The notes: generated from the sequence alone by a model not told the origin. A stretch of DNA of 64,000 nt from Sesamum alatum (GCA_034509735.1 JACGWO010000007.1:26936046-27000045), one strand, 5' to 3'; shown: positions 22,782 through 34,735, counted from the stretch's first letter. Numbers and translations: made by a program.

Positions 22782-24048
22782 TAAATCCTAGCCATCCATC
22801 TGTCCTATTTAATCTCAACCATCCAATTAATTTAATGGAAGGGCAATAAATAAATATAATGAATATAAATATTTATTCTAGGCTCATTAAATTAATTTTC
22901 TAATAAATCTAATTTAGTAAATAAATCCCTCTTATCTAATAAAAGGAATTAATTCTTTCCAAGAAAATCAAGGACCCGATTAAATCCAATTTAATCATTC
23001 CATTTCTCAAAATATTTAATGATAAATTAAATACTTTAATGTGTGCAGATTGTGTGTGACTCTTTAGGTTCACCTTCAGCTAGACTTGGTCGGATTCCTA
23101 GAATCCGCCCGTTACCATGGGTGGTCATCTAGCAACAGTCCATGTCACTAGAGACTAGGGAAATATACGGGGATGAACATTTAGGCTCTAACAGTACACT
23201 TGTCCTTCCGTCTACGGTCTCACCACTTAGGGTTTAGGGCACGGAAAATGCAGGTACCCATTTTGGACCTAAGTGTCGGTTTGTCCTTTACTAACGCCGC
23301 AAGGGAAACCTTCCCTTCTGTTCAGTTACTGTGTCCACAGATTTTAGGGACAAAACATAGAGCATTTTGTGAGACTCAACTGTCAATACCTTTTGACAGG
23401 AGACAGATCCTTTCTTGGAAACTACTGTCACTCTGTACACTGGAGCTGCACTAGATATGGCTTATGACTACTCAAGTGCTTCTTGACAATCTCTCACCAT
23501 ATCTAAGATACAGCCCTGATATACAAGTAAACTCAACAGTTCCTCAAGTCAAAGGACTTGACCTGTACTGTTGGAACTGGGAACACACGTCATACCTAAC
23601 CGACCCTACTCAATGTCCTCCGTAAGACGGTTCCCGCGAGTCACCTCAGTCAGCTGCCCCCTAGTAGGCTAACCCACTAACACTGCTTAGACGACCTTCG
23701 TCACCCGTCGATGGAATACGACAATAGATGCTTAGTGCAAGTCTCAAGGAGAATCCCGGTACCCATTTTCGAGATTCCTTGACTTGGAGATTTCCGGACT
23801 GATTCGGCGGGACTGATTTCATGGACCTACCTCCAAGCGTAGTCCCAGTCCCCGAAATTTCTTTTCAATCCGTGGGCTTTGTTTGCATAGTGAACAGAAA
23901 TATAATGCAGATAAAAGTGAACACAAACAAAGTAAATGCCAAATGAATTTCTTCTTATTCATTAATGATTTATCAAATCCTTGAAATTGTTCAGACATAG
24001 GTTACAATTCGCCTGCCAAGATTGGCTACATAGTCACCTATTCTAACA

Positions 24049-24064
24049 ATCTCCCACTTGACCT
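24049..24064 (-). other. Polypurine tract
   Basis: The minus strand reads GGTCAAGTGGGAGATT immediately before the 3' LTR start TGTTAG. AAGTGGGAGATT is the usual purine tract of plant copia elements and primes plus-strand DNA synthesis. Confidence 0.85.
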
Positions 24065-25677
24065 TAAAGCCAATCGCCCATATGTCTAATCCCCATCTTC
24101 TCAAGATGTTGCGTATGAGCGCTCTGCGACATAGGCTTTGTCAGCGGATCTGCTGTGTTGTCTGCTTGACTCGATCCATCCGAACGTCACCCTTCCTACA
24201 ATTTCTCTTAGAAGATGCTAGCGTCTAAGAATGTGTTGGAACGGTGATGAGATCTCGGTTCCTTTGCTTGTGCTATTGCTCCGTTGTTATCACAAAAGAT
24301 GACAACGGGCTCGGCGATGCTAGGCACCACACCCAACTCATGGATGTAGTTTCTCATCCAAACCGCTTCCTTGGCAGCTTTTGAAGCTACTATGTATTCG
24401 GCCTCAATGGTGGAATCAGCAGTGGTTGCTTTCTTGGAACTTTTCCAAGCCACTACTCCTCCATTGAGCCTGAATACATAACCTGATTGAGACTTGGCAT
24501 CATCGTCATCAGACTGGAAGCTAGCGTCGCTAAAGCCTTCCAAGATCAGTTCTCTATTGCCATAGACTAAGAACATTTCCTTAATCCTCCTCAGGTACTT
24601 AAGGATGCCCTTAGCAGCATTCCATTGTGCCTCTCCTGCACAAGACTGATATCTGCTTGTTACACTCAAAGCGTAAGCAATGTCAGGTCTGGTGCAGTGG
24701 ACCGCATATTGGATGCTTCCTACGGCAGAAGCATAGGGGATGACTTTCATCCTTTCAAGTTCCTCATCAGTCTGCGGGGACTGTTTCTTGGATAACTTGA
24801 TCCCATGCCTCATGGGAAGAAATCCTCGTTTGGAGTTGTCCACTAGAAATCTTTTCAGGACTTTCTCTATATACGAGTTTTGGGTGAGCCCTAACATCCT
24901 CTTAGATCTGTCCCTGACAATCTGGATGTCTAGAATGTAGAAGGCTTCACCCAAATCCTTCATGGAAAACTGGGTTGATAACCATGCTTTTGTGTCACAC
25001 AATATTCTGACATCATTACCTATGAGTAGAACGTCATCCACATAAAGCACTAGGAACACTATAGAGCTCCCACTGACCTTCTTGTATACACAAGGGTCGG
25101 ATTCATTTTTGATGAAGTCATAACCCCGTATTACTTCATCAAAGTGAATGTTCCAGCTTCGGGATGCTTGTTTGAGGCCATAGATGGACTTCTGGAGACG
25201 ACAGACCTTCTGCTCTTCTCCAATGATTGTGAAACCCTCCGGCTGATCCATACAGATCTTTTCCTCAACGAAACAATTGAGGAAGGCCGTTTTCACGTCC
25301 ATCTGCCATATCTCATAGTCATACCATGCTGCTATGGCGAGCAGGATCCGAATGGATTTAGCCATGGCTACTGGCGAGTAGGTGTCCTCAAAATCGACCC
25401 CGGGTCGTTGAGTGTACCCTTTAGCTACTAGCCTAGCCTTAAAAGTTGTGACTTCTCCATCAACGCCAAGTTTGCGCTTATAGACCCACTTACAGCCAAC
25501 TGGCTTAACACCTTTCGGTGGGTCTACAAGTCTCCAGACTTGGTTTTCACTCATGGAATCCATTTCGGTTTTCATGGCCTCAAACCATTTCCCGGAGTAG
25601 ATGCCAGACATCGCTTCTCCGTATGTCTTAGGATCGTTATCCAGCAGACCGGTCGTATTTAGAAAGCCATATCTCAC
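24065..25677 (-). pseudogene. Copia reverse transcriptase-RNase H (pol C-terminal part)
   Basis: The open frame 24208-25677 (489 codons) holds the copia RT: WKWVYKRK-like start (CKWVYKRKLGVDGEV), KARLVAKGYTQRPGVDF, QMDVKTAFLNCFVEE (catalytic Asp), YGLKQASRSW, and YVDD at residues ~214-217. RNase H follows (SDASFQSDDDDAKSQSGY, TIEAEYIVAS, FCDNNGA). The frame shifts at about 24228 where the RSKHILRR-type tail should continue; the correct tail is visible in the next frame down to the polypurine tract, with one stop. FLNCF replaces the usual FLNG. It would copy element RNA into DNA in a cytoplasmic particle, but this copy is broken. Confidence 0.93.
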
Positions 25678-26129
25678 CGGAGGTCGAGACTCTCTAGTTG
25701 ACCTACGGAGAACGAGAACGTCAGTGGTGACTGTGGGCGCTGACTGTATACGAGCTGGCGGTTCAGGTACCAGGGCTGGCCCTTCCTAGGCTGTCCTTCA
25801 TGCCTAGCATGCTGGACTTCTCGAGGTTGGTCAGTCCTTCGGGTATCTATCCTGAATCCTCTAAGTGAGGAATCCGCAGCTACCTCTGATGACTGGTTTC
25901 CATCACTTGATTCCTCAAAGATCAGTTCATCAGGTTGGATATCCTCTGGAAAGCCTTGTTACAAGAACACTGCGTTCCTTGAAACAAATACCTTTTGTTC
26001 CAAGGTGGTCATAAAAGTAATAACCTGCAATTTCTTTAGGGTATCCAACGAACCTGCATAAGCTAGACCTTGATTCTAGCTTATCTCCCACTAACCTCTT
26101 GACGATGTGGGGCTACCCCACACTTTCAA
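25678..26129 (-). pseudogene. Pol linker: integrase C-terminal region, frameshifted
   Basis: The minus strand shows the expected copia linker in changing frames: LKVWGSP-like start near 26115, GYPKE-type sequence near 26040, VFVSRNAVFL near 25985 (with TAA where Glu is expected), then EDIQPDELIFEESSDGNQSSEV down to 25890. It continues in another frame toward the RT. Several indels separate integrase from RT, so no single polyprotein can be made. Confidence 0.75.
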
Positions 26130-27275
26130 CTAGTTGTAGGACGCAGGCTTGCCGTGCCATATTTCATATGGCGTTTGGGTCAATACACTGGTTGGCGCCA
26201 AATTTAACAACTTGGCCGCCGTTTCCAGTGCGTAGCCCCAAAAGGACAAGGGCAATTTGGTAAAACTCATCATGGATCGAACCATGTCCAGCAGGGTTCG
26301 ATTCCTCCTTTCAGAGACACCATTTAACTGTGGTGTCCCGGGAGGTGTCCATTCAAATATTATACCATTTTCTTTAAGATAATTAAGGAACTCAGTACTA
26401 AGGTATTCTCCGCCTTGGTCTGACCGTAGGACTTTAATTTTGCAGTTGGTTTGGTTCTCAACTTCAAGTCTGAATTCTTTAAACCTCTCAAGAGCTTCAG
26501 ACTTATACCTCATCAGGTATACATAGCCATACCGTGAATGATCATCGGTGAAGGTTATGAAGTAGGAGAACCCACCTCGGGCCTGCGTCCTTAGTGGTCC
26601 ACATATGTCTGTATGGACCAAGTCCAACAGACCTATGGCAAGCCTGCTTTGTCCTACAAAGGGCTTCTTGGTCATTTTCCCTCTTAGACAGGATTCACAC
26701 GTTGGTAGCTCACTCAAGTCCCCTACCTCTAGGTTCTTTGAGTCTATTTTCATCCTGTCTTGGGATATGTGACCTAGCCTAGCGTGCCACAGTCGTGCGT
26801 TCCCGTTGTTATCTATCTTACGTTTGTGTTGAGCGTTTAGAACAAAGTTCGTTTGTTGTACGATATAGAGCCCATTATTAAGTGTACCAAGTAGATGAAC
26901 AATTCCACACCTCATCAAATAAAAGTAATTTTTATTGATCATAAACTCATATCCACTATTGTCTAACAATGGAATGGAAATGATGTTTTTAATCATACTA
27001 GGTACATAATAAACTAGCTCTAATTCTATACTAATACGATCACTAACTACTAGAGTGGCAGATCCTACTGCTTCTGCCGAGATGGCCTTGCCATTCCCAA
27101 GCTTCAGGATCATATTCCCGCTACCCAGTTTTCTGCTTCTTTTCAGCACCTGCAAATCATTGCAAATGTGAGCTCCACAGCCGGTATCTAATACCCAAGA
27201 GGCAGAGTTAGTAACCATATTAACCTCAATCACAAATATACCTTGGTTCGAGAGGAGTTTGGGGCACTCCCTCTT
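26130..27275 (-). pseudogene. Copia protease and integrase region
   Basis: In frame with Gag after the stop at 27276-27278. Order: protease with WVLDTGCGAHIC (active-site DTG) at ~27160-27200; the GAG-pre-integrase zinc motif LWHARLGHISQDRM ... CESCLRGK (H/C zinc ligands); then integrase core with DICGPL, FTDDHSRYGYVY and SDQGGEY, and SERRNRTLLDMVRSMM (catalytic Asp, Asp, Glu all visible). The frame ends at 26130 with a stop just after the WHGKPASYN motif, short of the integrase C-terminal domain. Confidence 0.9.
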
Positions 27276-28103
27276 CTAATGCTCTTTCTCACGGCAATTG
27301 ATACATATGTCATATGCCCTCGACTGTTGCTTGGAGACAACCTTCCCCTTTCCTTTGCCTTTCCCCTCTTTAGCAATGGGAACACTCTTAGTGTTTGTAG
27401 CTGCTTTGAGGGCTTTTCCCTTCCCCTTCTTCCTTTTCCGACGTCCGGCACCCTTGCCTTTCGTCTTGGAAGTCGAAGCACCTCCAAACAATACCGAAGG
27501 CGTGGACTTTTTGGTCGTTGCCTCGTATTTCACCAACATATTGATTAACTCATGAATACCCTTCTCAAGTGCATTCATGTTATAGTTAACAATAAATTGG
27601 TCGAAGAAGGGTGGGAGAGACTGAAGGATCACATCTATGTACGTCTCATTATCGAGGCCTGCTTTTAGGTCCTCGAGCTTTTCCACCAGGGTAAGCGTTT
27701 TAACCCCGTGCTCTTGTACAGAGGATCCTTTGGTCATTTTGGTTCCAAAGAACGCCTTAGTCGCGACATACCTAGTATGTCGATCAGGGACTGCATAGCA
27801 ATCCTTAAGGCGTGCCATAATGGAAGGGACATCGTCTAGCATTTCATATTGCTTCTGAATCTCATTCGTCATTGAAGCAAGTATGACGCTATGGACCTTC
27901 CGGTTATCCTTATTCCAAGTCTCGAACGTCTCACGTTCTTCTAGCGTGGATCCTTCCGGTAAGGTCCTAGGGAGAGGCTCGTCCATGACGTAGCCTTGGT
28001 TCTCGTAATCTAGGACTATCCTGAGATTGTGCAACCAGTCGTTGTAATTTGTTCCATTGAATTTGTTGGTCTCAAGTATGGTTGATAGTGGGTTCTTAGA
28101 CAT
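27276..28103 (-). pseudogene. Copia Gag with zinc knuckle broken by a stop
   Basis: The 275-codon frame starts MSKNPLSTILETNKFNGTNY, a normal copia Gag start with KFNGTNYNDWL. The capsid-like region includes YVLDEPLP-type YVMDEPLP, FFGTKM and LPPFFDQFIVNYNM. A Lys/Gly/Arg-rich linker (residues ~210-255) precedes the zinc knuckle CINCREKEH, after which TAG (27276-27278) stands where a Trp is expected, and KRECPKLLSNQG continues in frame. One TGG-to-TAG change therefore separates Gag from Pol. Gag would form the cytoplasmic particle. Confidence 0.93.
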
Positions 28104-30305
28104 TTTAAATCTACATTTAAAAATAGAGTTCGCGATCAGCAGAATTTAAAAGGCAGAAGTTTGATAAATAATTAAACGCTTGGCTTTTAGTCATTTAATG
28201 CTCCCACTATTTATATGAAAACACGATACTCTCAGACGTTGTTTTTGGGAAACCTTTTCCTAGTGGGCTTGGGATCCACAGCGAATTTTCCCATACCCCG
28301 CTTTTACGATTCGCATGGGAAGAATCCTGTGGGAGGTATGCCATACCATTCCCGTTCCATGAGATTCCCAAGATTATTGCCTCGCCCTTTGACATGATCC
28401 CGAGGACTCCAAGCGAATCATGCTAATCGGGCGTTAGACCCGACACAATCAACCGAATCATACACCCGCTGCTACCTCCACGACTTGTGAGACAAGTAAC
28501 AGTGGTCTACTTTTCGTTCATGACATAGTGCAGTTTTTTTTTTTAAGTATGATAGACGTGCCACGACTCGTGAGACCACGCTATTGACCTAAATTAGGTT
28601 CCTTACTATGCCATGGACTGGAAGGCATGGACAAACTCCTAGAGTCCATGTCCATTTTGTATAGGGTCTAATATTTGGACATTGGTCCAACCAATGTGAG
28701 AGTTATAAACGACCGAGATCTCATATGTAAATATAAACACATCCATCCACAATGCGTAAATAAGTAGATTGCATCCTATAGCAGTTATATGATAAATAAA
28801 AAACCATTCATCCATCATAACAGCCACATGCAAAATAAAAGCCTAGCACGCCCCTGTTGGATGGTCACGAGCTCGAATCCTATGCGATCTACTGAGTCCG
28901 CAGTGGATCTATGGTCAATCTAGGGTTGGTCCTACACTATTACATTAATAGTAACCCAATCATCATTCTGATGGGCCTTGGTCTCTATTCTCTTTCATCT
29001 ATTCATGGAAACGCCTTGGATCCTCCATTCTGGGCTCTCCATGTGGACCTTCCTTCTTCTCCACCAAATACATAAAAATAAATCCTCACTCCTATTCTAC
29101 TCTCATTGCATATAAAAAAGAAACCCCAACGAAAACCCAGGGGAAGTACATTAGGAGGGAGAAAGAATGCCTTATTATTCCAAGGCAACTAGAAGGGGAG
29201 AAGGAAAAAGCAGAAAGAGGCACACAGGCCCAACATAAAATTAAAACATACATTCGGTCTAGGGCTCGTGATCATCCATTTCCATTCAACGCACATAATC
29301 ATATGATCCAATCACATAAACACATGCTAATATGCTATGATTACCAATTACATCAATCCATGATAAATAAATGTGCTACGTATGAAAAAATATGGTGCAA
29401 CCGTTGGCAATTATTTTTCTCACTTAGGAAGACCCTTCCTCATTATTTGTAGGTAAGTTATCCTCGAGATTCCAAATCCAATAAACTTAACCTCCCAAAA
29501 TAAAGTTCTTAGAAAATATGCAAAATTTAAACAAACCAAATTTTTCAGAATTAATCCAAAAATTAAAAATTAAAAATAACGAGAAAAACCACGACATCAA
29601 CCGGCTGTTGTCACCGGGCAGCAGTCAGCCGGGCCCCTTCGCGCGCGCAGGCGCTGCCTGACCGGGCGCACGCACGCAGGCCCCTGCCTGCCTGCGCGCG
29701 CATGGTCGGTAGCAGTGTGCACGGCCGCGCGCAGGCACCTCTGCCCGCGCGCGCTAGCCTGCCGGCCGCCTGCGTGCGCCTGCCCTGTGCAGGCGCCTGC
29801 GTGTGCGCGAGCGTGGCCCTTCTAGCATGCAAGTCGCGCGCGCGTGGCCTGTCTGGCCGCGTGTCCGGGCGCGCAGCTGCCCCAGCGCGCTGGCCTGGCG
29901 CGCGCGCGGGCTTCCCTGCCCGCATGCGCGCGCGCCCGGCCACCCGCCTTTGCTTGTCGCACGGCCGCGCCACCCGGTAGGCGTGGACTGCGCGCACCAT
30001 GTGCACCTGGCGCAGGCGGCCGCGGGCAGGCTCCTCTACCAGCGCTCGTCCGCCTCGCCTGAGCGCACAACGCACACGGTCAGCCATCGGCTGGCTACAT
30101 GCTGCGTTTTCTTCGTTTCGTTTAATTTTTGCCCCCGTTTTCCAAGAAAAACAGAAAATACCAACACACCAAAATCATACAAGATCGAAAGCAAGAAAAC
30201 GACATGCTTTTACGATAAAAATATCAAGAAATAATTAAAAACATGCCAAACACGTTTTCATGCTTAAAACGCACACAAAAAAACCTAGGCCTATACACCG
30301 ACCGG
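28104..30305 (-). other. Copia leader, unusually long
   Basis: About 2.2 kb lies between the PBS and the Gag ATG. No reading frame resembling a known protein is present. It includes a very GC-rich block at 29600-30085; the remainder is ordinary base composition. Packaging and dimerisation signals of retroelements usually lie here. Short frames in the GC-rich block are composition artefacts. Confidence 0.7.
29600..30085. other. GC-rich, CpG-dense block in copia leader
   Basis: About 485 bp dominated by GCGCGC, CTGCCTG and GGCGCGC words, in sharp contrast with the AT-rich flanks. CpG is abundant although plant transposons usually lose CpG by methylation and deamination. All six frames stay open for long distances only because stops are rare in such composition. 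Confidence 0.8.
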
Positions 30306-30317
30306 GCTCTGATACCC
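30306..30317 (-). other. Primer-binding site (initiator tRNA-Met)
   Basis: The minus strand reads GGGTATCAGAGC one base inside the 5' LTR. This matches the copia PBS TGGTATCAGAGC with one mismatch. Confidence 0.85.
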
Positions 30318-30318
30318 C

Positions 30319-32324
30319 TAAAAGCCTTTGGTAGGCGTGTGGATCGTCCCGGGAGTAGCACAAATGCGGAAGCGCGGTATAATTTAAATTACGAAATTTA
30401 AACATGCATAATACGTAATAAAATAAAACACGTTCAAAGGGTGTGCCCTTGAAATTCCCGGTGTTTCGGTGTATCTCCTGAATTAAAAACATACATGCAA
30501 TCATGGAGGCCATAGGATTTGTAAAATAAAGAAGACGAAAACGTAAATGAGAAGACCTACCGATTCGTCGTTTTCCTCTTCTAACCGGTACTCGCATTGT
30601 TCCCCAATTTGCTCCAAGATCTCGTACGGGAGACCCTCTAAATTGTGACACGCAATCCGCCCACGTATCTTGTACTTCGTGCTAGCGAATGAAACAAGAA
30701 TTTGGAGAGGACGGATCAATCACACGTTATTAGTTTAACGGGATTAATCCTCCTTTGTTCAATTATTAACACAAAAGAACAATGAACTATTTTTCTTGGA
30801 GAGAAAAGAGAGAGAGAGAGGCGGACGAGAGAAGAGAGAACACGAGAGAGAGAGAGAGAGAGTGTGTGTTTGTGCTGAAGATTCATCATCTCTCTAAAGG
30901 TGAAGGGCCAGGAATATATATAGATGAGGAGTTTAATCCTCTTCAAACTCCAACTCTAGGAAGACTAATTTGACTAGGATTTTGACCTAGTCAAAGTCCT
31001 AGTCAAAGTAGTTCTTTGACCTAGTCAAATAAATCCTAGTCATCCATCTCTCCTTTTAATCTCAACCATCCAATTAATTTAATGGAATATTTAAATCCTA
31101 TTTAAATATTCCAAGGGCAATAAATAAATATAATAAATATAAATATTTATTCTAGGCCCATTAAATTAATTTTCTAATAAATCTAATTTATTAAATAAAT
31201 CCCTCTTATCTAATAAAAGGAATTAATTCTTTCCAAGAAAATTAAGGACCCAATTAAATCCAATTTAATCATTCCATTTCTCCAAATATTTAATTCTAAA
31301 TTAAATACTTTAATGTGTGCGAATTGTGTGTGTCTTTTTAGGTTCACCTTCAGCTAGACTTGGTCGGATTCCTAGAATCCGCCTGTTACCATGGGTGGCC
31401 ATCTAACAACGGTCCATGGCACTAGAGACTAGGTGAATATATGAGGATGAACATTTAGGCTCTAACAGTACACTTGTCCTTCCGTCTACGGTCTCACCAC
31501 TTAGGGTCTAGGGCACGGAAAATGCAGGTACCCATTTTGGACCTAAGTGTCAGTTTGTCCTTTACTAAACGCCGCAAGGGAAACCTTCCCTTCTGTTCAG
31601 TTACTGTGGCCACAGATTTTAGGGACAAGACACAGAGCATTTTGTGAGACTCAACTGTCAATACCTTTTGACAGGAAACAGATCCTTTCTTGGAAACTAC
31701 TGTAACTCTGTACACTGGAGCTGCACCAGATATGACTTATGACTACTCAAGTGCTCTTTGGCAATCTCTCACCATATCTAAGATACAGCTATGATATACA
31801 GGTAAACTCAGCAGTTCCTCAAGTCGAAGGACTTGACCTGTACTGTTGGAACCGGGAACACACGTCATACCTAACCGACCCTACTCAAGGTCCTCCGTAA
31901 GACGGTTCCCGCTAGTCACCTCAGTCAGCTGGCCCCTAGTAGGCCAACCCACTAACACTGCTTAGACGACCTTCGTCACCCGTCGATGAAATACGACAGC
32001 AGATGCTTAGTGCAAGTCTCAAGGGGAATCCCAGTACCCATTTTCGAGATTCCTTGACTTGGAGATTTCCGAACTGATTCGGCGGGACTGATTTCATGGA
32101 CCTATCTCCAAGCGTAGTCCCAGTCCCCGAAATGTGTTTTCAGTCTGTGGGCTTTGTTTGCGTCGTGAACAGAAATATAATGCAGATAAAAGTGAACACA
32201 AACAAAGTAGATGCCAAATAAATTTCACTCTTATTCATTAATGATTTATCAAATCCTTGAAATTGTTCAGACATAGATTACAATTCGCCTGCCAAGATTA
32301 GGTACATGGTCACCTATTCTAACA
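30319..32324 (-). repeat. 5' LTR of the copia element
   Basis: 2006 bp. It drives the element on the minus strand. Its inner end reads TTTTA instead of the CTTTCA of the partner, so one terminal base has mutated. TATA lies at 30913-30923 and the W-box cluster at 30969-31029. Confidence 0.93.
30969..31029 (-). promoter_or_regulatory. W-box cluster in 5' LTR
   Basis: The same array of TTGAC cores as in the 3' LTR, unchanged, upstream of the TATA box at 30913-30923. This is the copy that would control element transcription. Confidence 0.45.
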
Positions 32325-32782
32325 GGAAGTGGTGCAGAAACATTAAAATTAAGTAGCTTCGAAAAGATCACACTATTAACCATCCAACACCTATAAAAGT
32401 AGTCTTTCCCAATATTGATTCCATTTACAAGATGAAAATCAACATATGTTAGAGATCATACAAAACTATAAAATCCAAAATATTAAATCACTAGATAAAG
32501 ATCTCCAATGTTTCCATTATTTTAGTTGTGCCCCATTGTTTCTTGTGCGCAAAAAATGTTGTGTGGACTATGTGTCTGTCAGAGAGACTGGGTAAATTGA
32601 AAGTGAAGACAAAGGCAAGAGAGTGAGCAATCAATTAATAGGTAATTATGTATGCGAATGTTTATATTTGTAAATATATAAAGAGTGAATGTAATTGACA
32701 CAATTCTCTCTATCGATATCTACACTGGTTTATATAAGATATTTTCATAACAAACAGTGAGGATGATGTCATGTCAACATAT
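32325..32782 (-). repeat. Family D copy D7b, right part
   Basis: It continues the copy split by the copia element: second segment, intron-like spacer, a first segment near 32520-32535 (minus ATG in GTGCCCCATTGTTTCTTG), leader, and one arm of the family D inverted repeat (AACAAACAGTGAGGATGATG at 32751-32770). Confidence 0.65.
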
Positions 32783-33167
32783 CATATTTACGCAAACTTA
32801 CAATCACAGACATAAATACTTATTGATTGTCCACTCACACTCTTGTCTTTATCTACACTCTCTATCACTCAGTCTCTCTCACGCACACATACTCCACACA
32901 ACACTTTGTGCACACAAGAAACAATGGCACACAAGTCAAATGATGGAAGCAATATAGATCTTTACTTAGCGATTCAACTACATTCAACCTTCAATCGTAT
33001 TTATATTTTTTATGAGCTCTAAGGTTTGTTCATTTTCTCCTTGTAGATGGAACCAATACGGGAGAAAGACTACTTCTAAGGGTGTTGGAGAGTTAATGGT
33101 ATACTTTTTCAAAGCCACTGATGTTTAATGTGTCCGCACCACCTCCACCATGATCACCAGCTGTAGA
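32783..33167 (+). repeat. Family D copy D8, head-to-head with D7b
   Basis: It starts inside the leader (ATTTACGCAAACTTACAATC), then ACTCCACACAACACTTTG, ATG at 32923 opening MAHKSNDGSNIDLYLAIQL-type coding, a spacer ending CTTGTAG and a second segment from 33047. It is cut at 33167 by a MITE. D7b and D8 meet back to back near 32782. Confidence 0.6.
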
Positions 33168-33776
33168 GAGTGTTTGCGCGAGCTTTGTAAAAGCACTTTT
33201 CAGCTTTTGGGTTCAAAAAAGTACTTTCAAGGTATTTGAGATACTAGCTTCTGGTTTTAGAACTTTTACAAAAAAAACACTTTTGAGCCAAAAGCTAGAA
33301 GTACCTTGGGGGTGCTTTTGGCTTTTTTGTAAATAAATTCAACTTTTTTTTTACTACTTTAGCCTCAGTATAATAATTTTAATTTGATTTTACCCTTTTA
33401 AATTTATTGAATTAGACATTCGGTTTTTTCATTGGTATTCAATATTTTAGTAATATAAAAGATAAATATTTGTAAAAATAAATATGAAGTACACTAATTG
33501 AAATAAAATTTATTATATTTTGAGGAAAAATTATTATTATCAAAAAATAAGTACAAATATTAAGCAAAAATAGTATCTTTTTAACGCATGTGAACAAATC
33601 GGCCTTTAACCAATTAAATTTCTTTTAGGAGTGTTTTTTGCCGAACACTATCCAATTTAGCTTTTATATGCTTTTGACTTTCTTTTACAAACATTACCCA
33701 CTTTTGATTCTGCTACAACTTCTGACTTTCTCTACGAAGATCACTTCTCTAACAACAGAAGTTTTCCCAAACACTC
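33168..33776. mobile_element. GAGTGTTTG-type MITE
   Basis: It begins GAGTGTTTGCGCGAGCTTTG and ends with the inverted CCCAAACACTC. Interior words CTTTTACAAA and GAAGTGATC-like pairs repeat in inverted order. It is ~609 bp, non-coding. I could not see a clear 8 bp target duplication. The right part is also present in copy A (9453-9802). Confidence 0.5.
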
Positions 33777-34735
33777 CCTCAATCATTTTCTTAAAAGCCC
33801 AAAATGAAGGAGTACCCCCACCTGCTAGCCCAGCAGACCCGACCTGCTGCCCCAAGCAAAAAGAAAAGGTATCAGTGTGGCAGGCTTAAAAAACAAAGCC
33901 CAATCCGCAGGGTCACACAATGGACAAGTGCGACGACACATCACATGGATTCTACACGACACAGGCCATGTAACCATTAAAAGATCCCCAACTTACCTTT
34001 CTATATCAGCGGGACCAGTCGAGTCAATAGTTACTAATCACATCTCGTGTTTTTCTGGGTTGATTGGGCAATGGTTGTTCAAACAATCACAACTCTTCAA
34101 AGATAAGTTCAAATCAGGTTTGGATACTCTTGTTAGTTAGCTAACATCCGTAGATTTCTACTTATTTGCAGGTTGCCCTAACTAACTCCAAGATTTCGCT
34201 CTAAGTCCCTCTATAAATAGAGATGATGTTGTAGTAAAAAAGGTAACTCAACTCACTCAAGCAAAATAGTAAGGATACTTGTTTATTGCTCTTTTTCAGC
34301 ACTCTACCAGCTCATTCTAGCTTACATTTCCATATTCAATCACTCCAAATAACTCATTTCACTATTGTCTCTCATTATTTCAAGTTTTCTAGTTTATTTC
34401 TCAGTAATTTAGGTACTGACTTAACATCGAAGTGTTAATCCTTGTTTTTGTAGGTTAGTCCTCAGGTGATCATAGAATTTTTTAAGATTCTTCAACGATT
34501 GTGTTGTTACTGGACTCCAGTACGCATCAAATATATATTGAGATAAAAATATTTGAAATAGTGTATATTAATTTCTATTTCCTAGTTAAATTTTATTAAA
34601 ACTCTTTGATTGTGCACCTATAAATATTTGAGCTGAACTCATTATTCAACACTTTTAATCATTGAATGAGTATTTTTTATGTAAATATTTAGTTTTAGTA
34701 TAATTAGTTTAGGTTAGAGTAGTTGTCCTACATCA

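Larger units (their letters stand above)
22066..24048 (-). repeat. 3' LTR of the copia element
   Basis: 1983 bp, starting TGTTAGAATAGG and ending CTTTCA when read on the minus strand. It contains a promoter region (TATA at 22666-22675, W-box cluster 22721-22781) and a GA/GT microsatellite (22553-22627). It lacks a ~25 bp ATTTAAATCC-type segment present in the other LTR near 31086-31111. Confidence 0.93.
22066..32324 (-). mobile_element. Complete Ty1/copia LTR retrotransposon
   Basis: The element is 10259 bp. LTRs 22066-24048 and 30319-32324 have TG/CA ends (one end mutated to TA), a GGAAG target duplication on both sides, a PBS complementary to initiator tRNA-Met and a purine tract. Protein order Gag-PR-IN-RT-RH on the minus strand is that of copia elements. 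The LTRs (~2 kb) are long for copia and the leader between PBS and Gag is ~2.2 kb. It inserted into family D copy D7b. It is inactive: stop in Gag, frameshifts in the IN-RT linker and at the RNase H C-terminus. The LTRs differ by scattered substitutions and a ~25 bp indel, so it is not a very recent insertion. Confidence 0.95.

Noticed and set aside
22066..24048. Separate gene calls within the LTR (for example 23200-23454)
   Set aside because: The same frames occur shifted or broken in the other LTR; non-coding LTR sequence explains them.
29611..30238. Long overlapping Ala/Arg-rich frames on both strands
   Set aside because: They all coincide with the GC-rich block, where stop codons are rare, and they overlap antisense to each other.
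33168..33776. hAT assignment for this MITE
   Set aside because: TIR start is compatible, but the expected 8 bp target duplication is not visible, so no superfamily was assigned.
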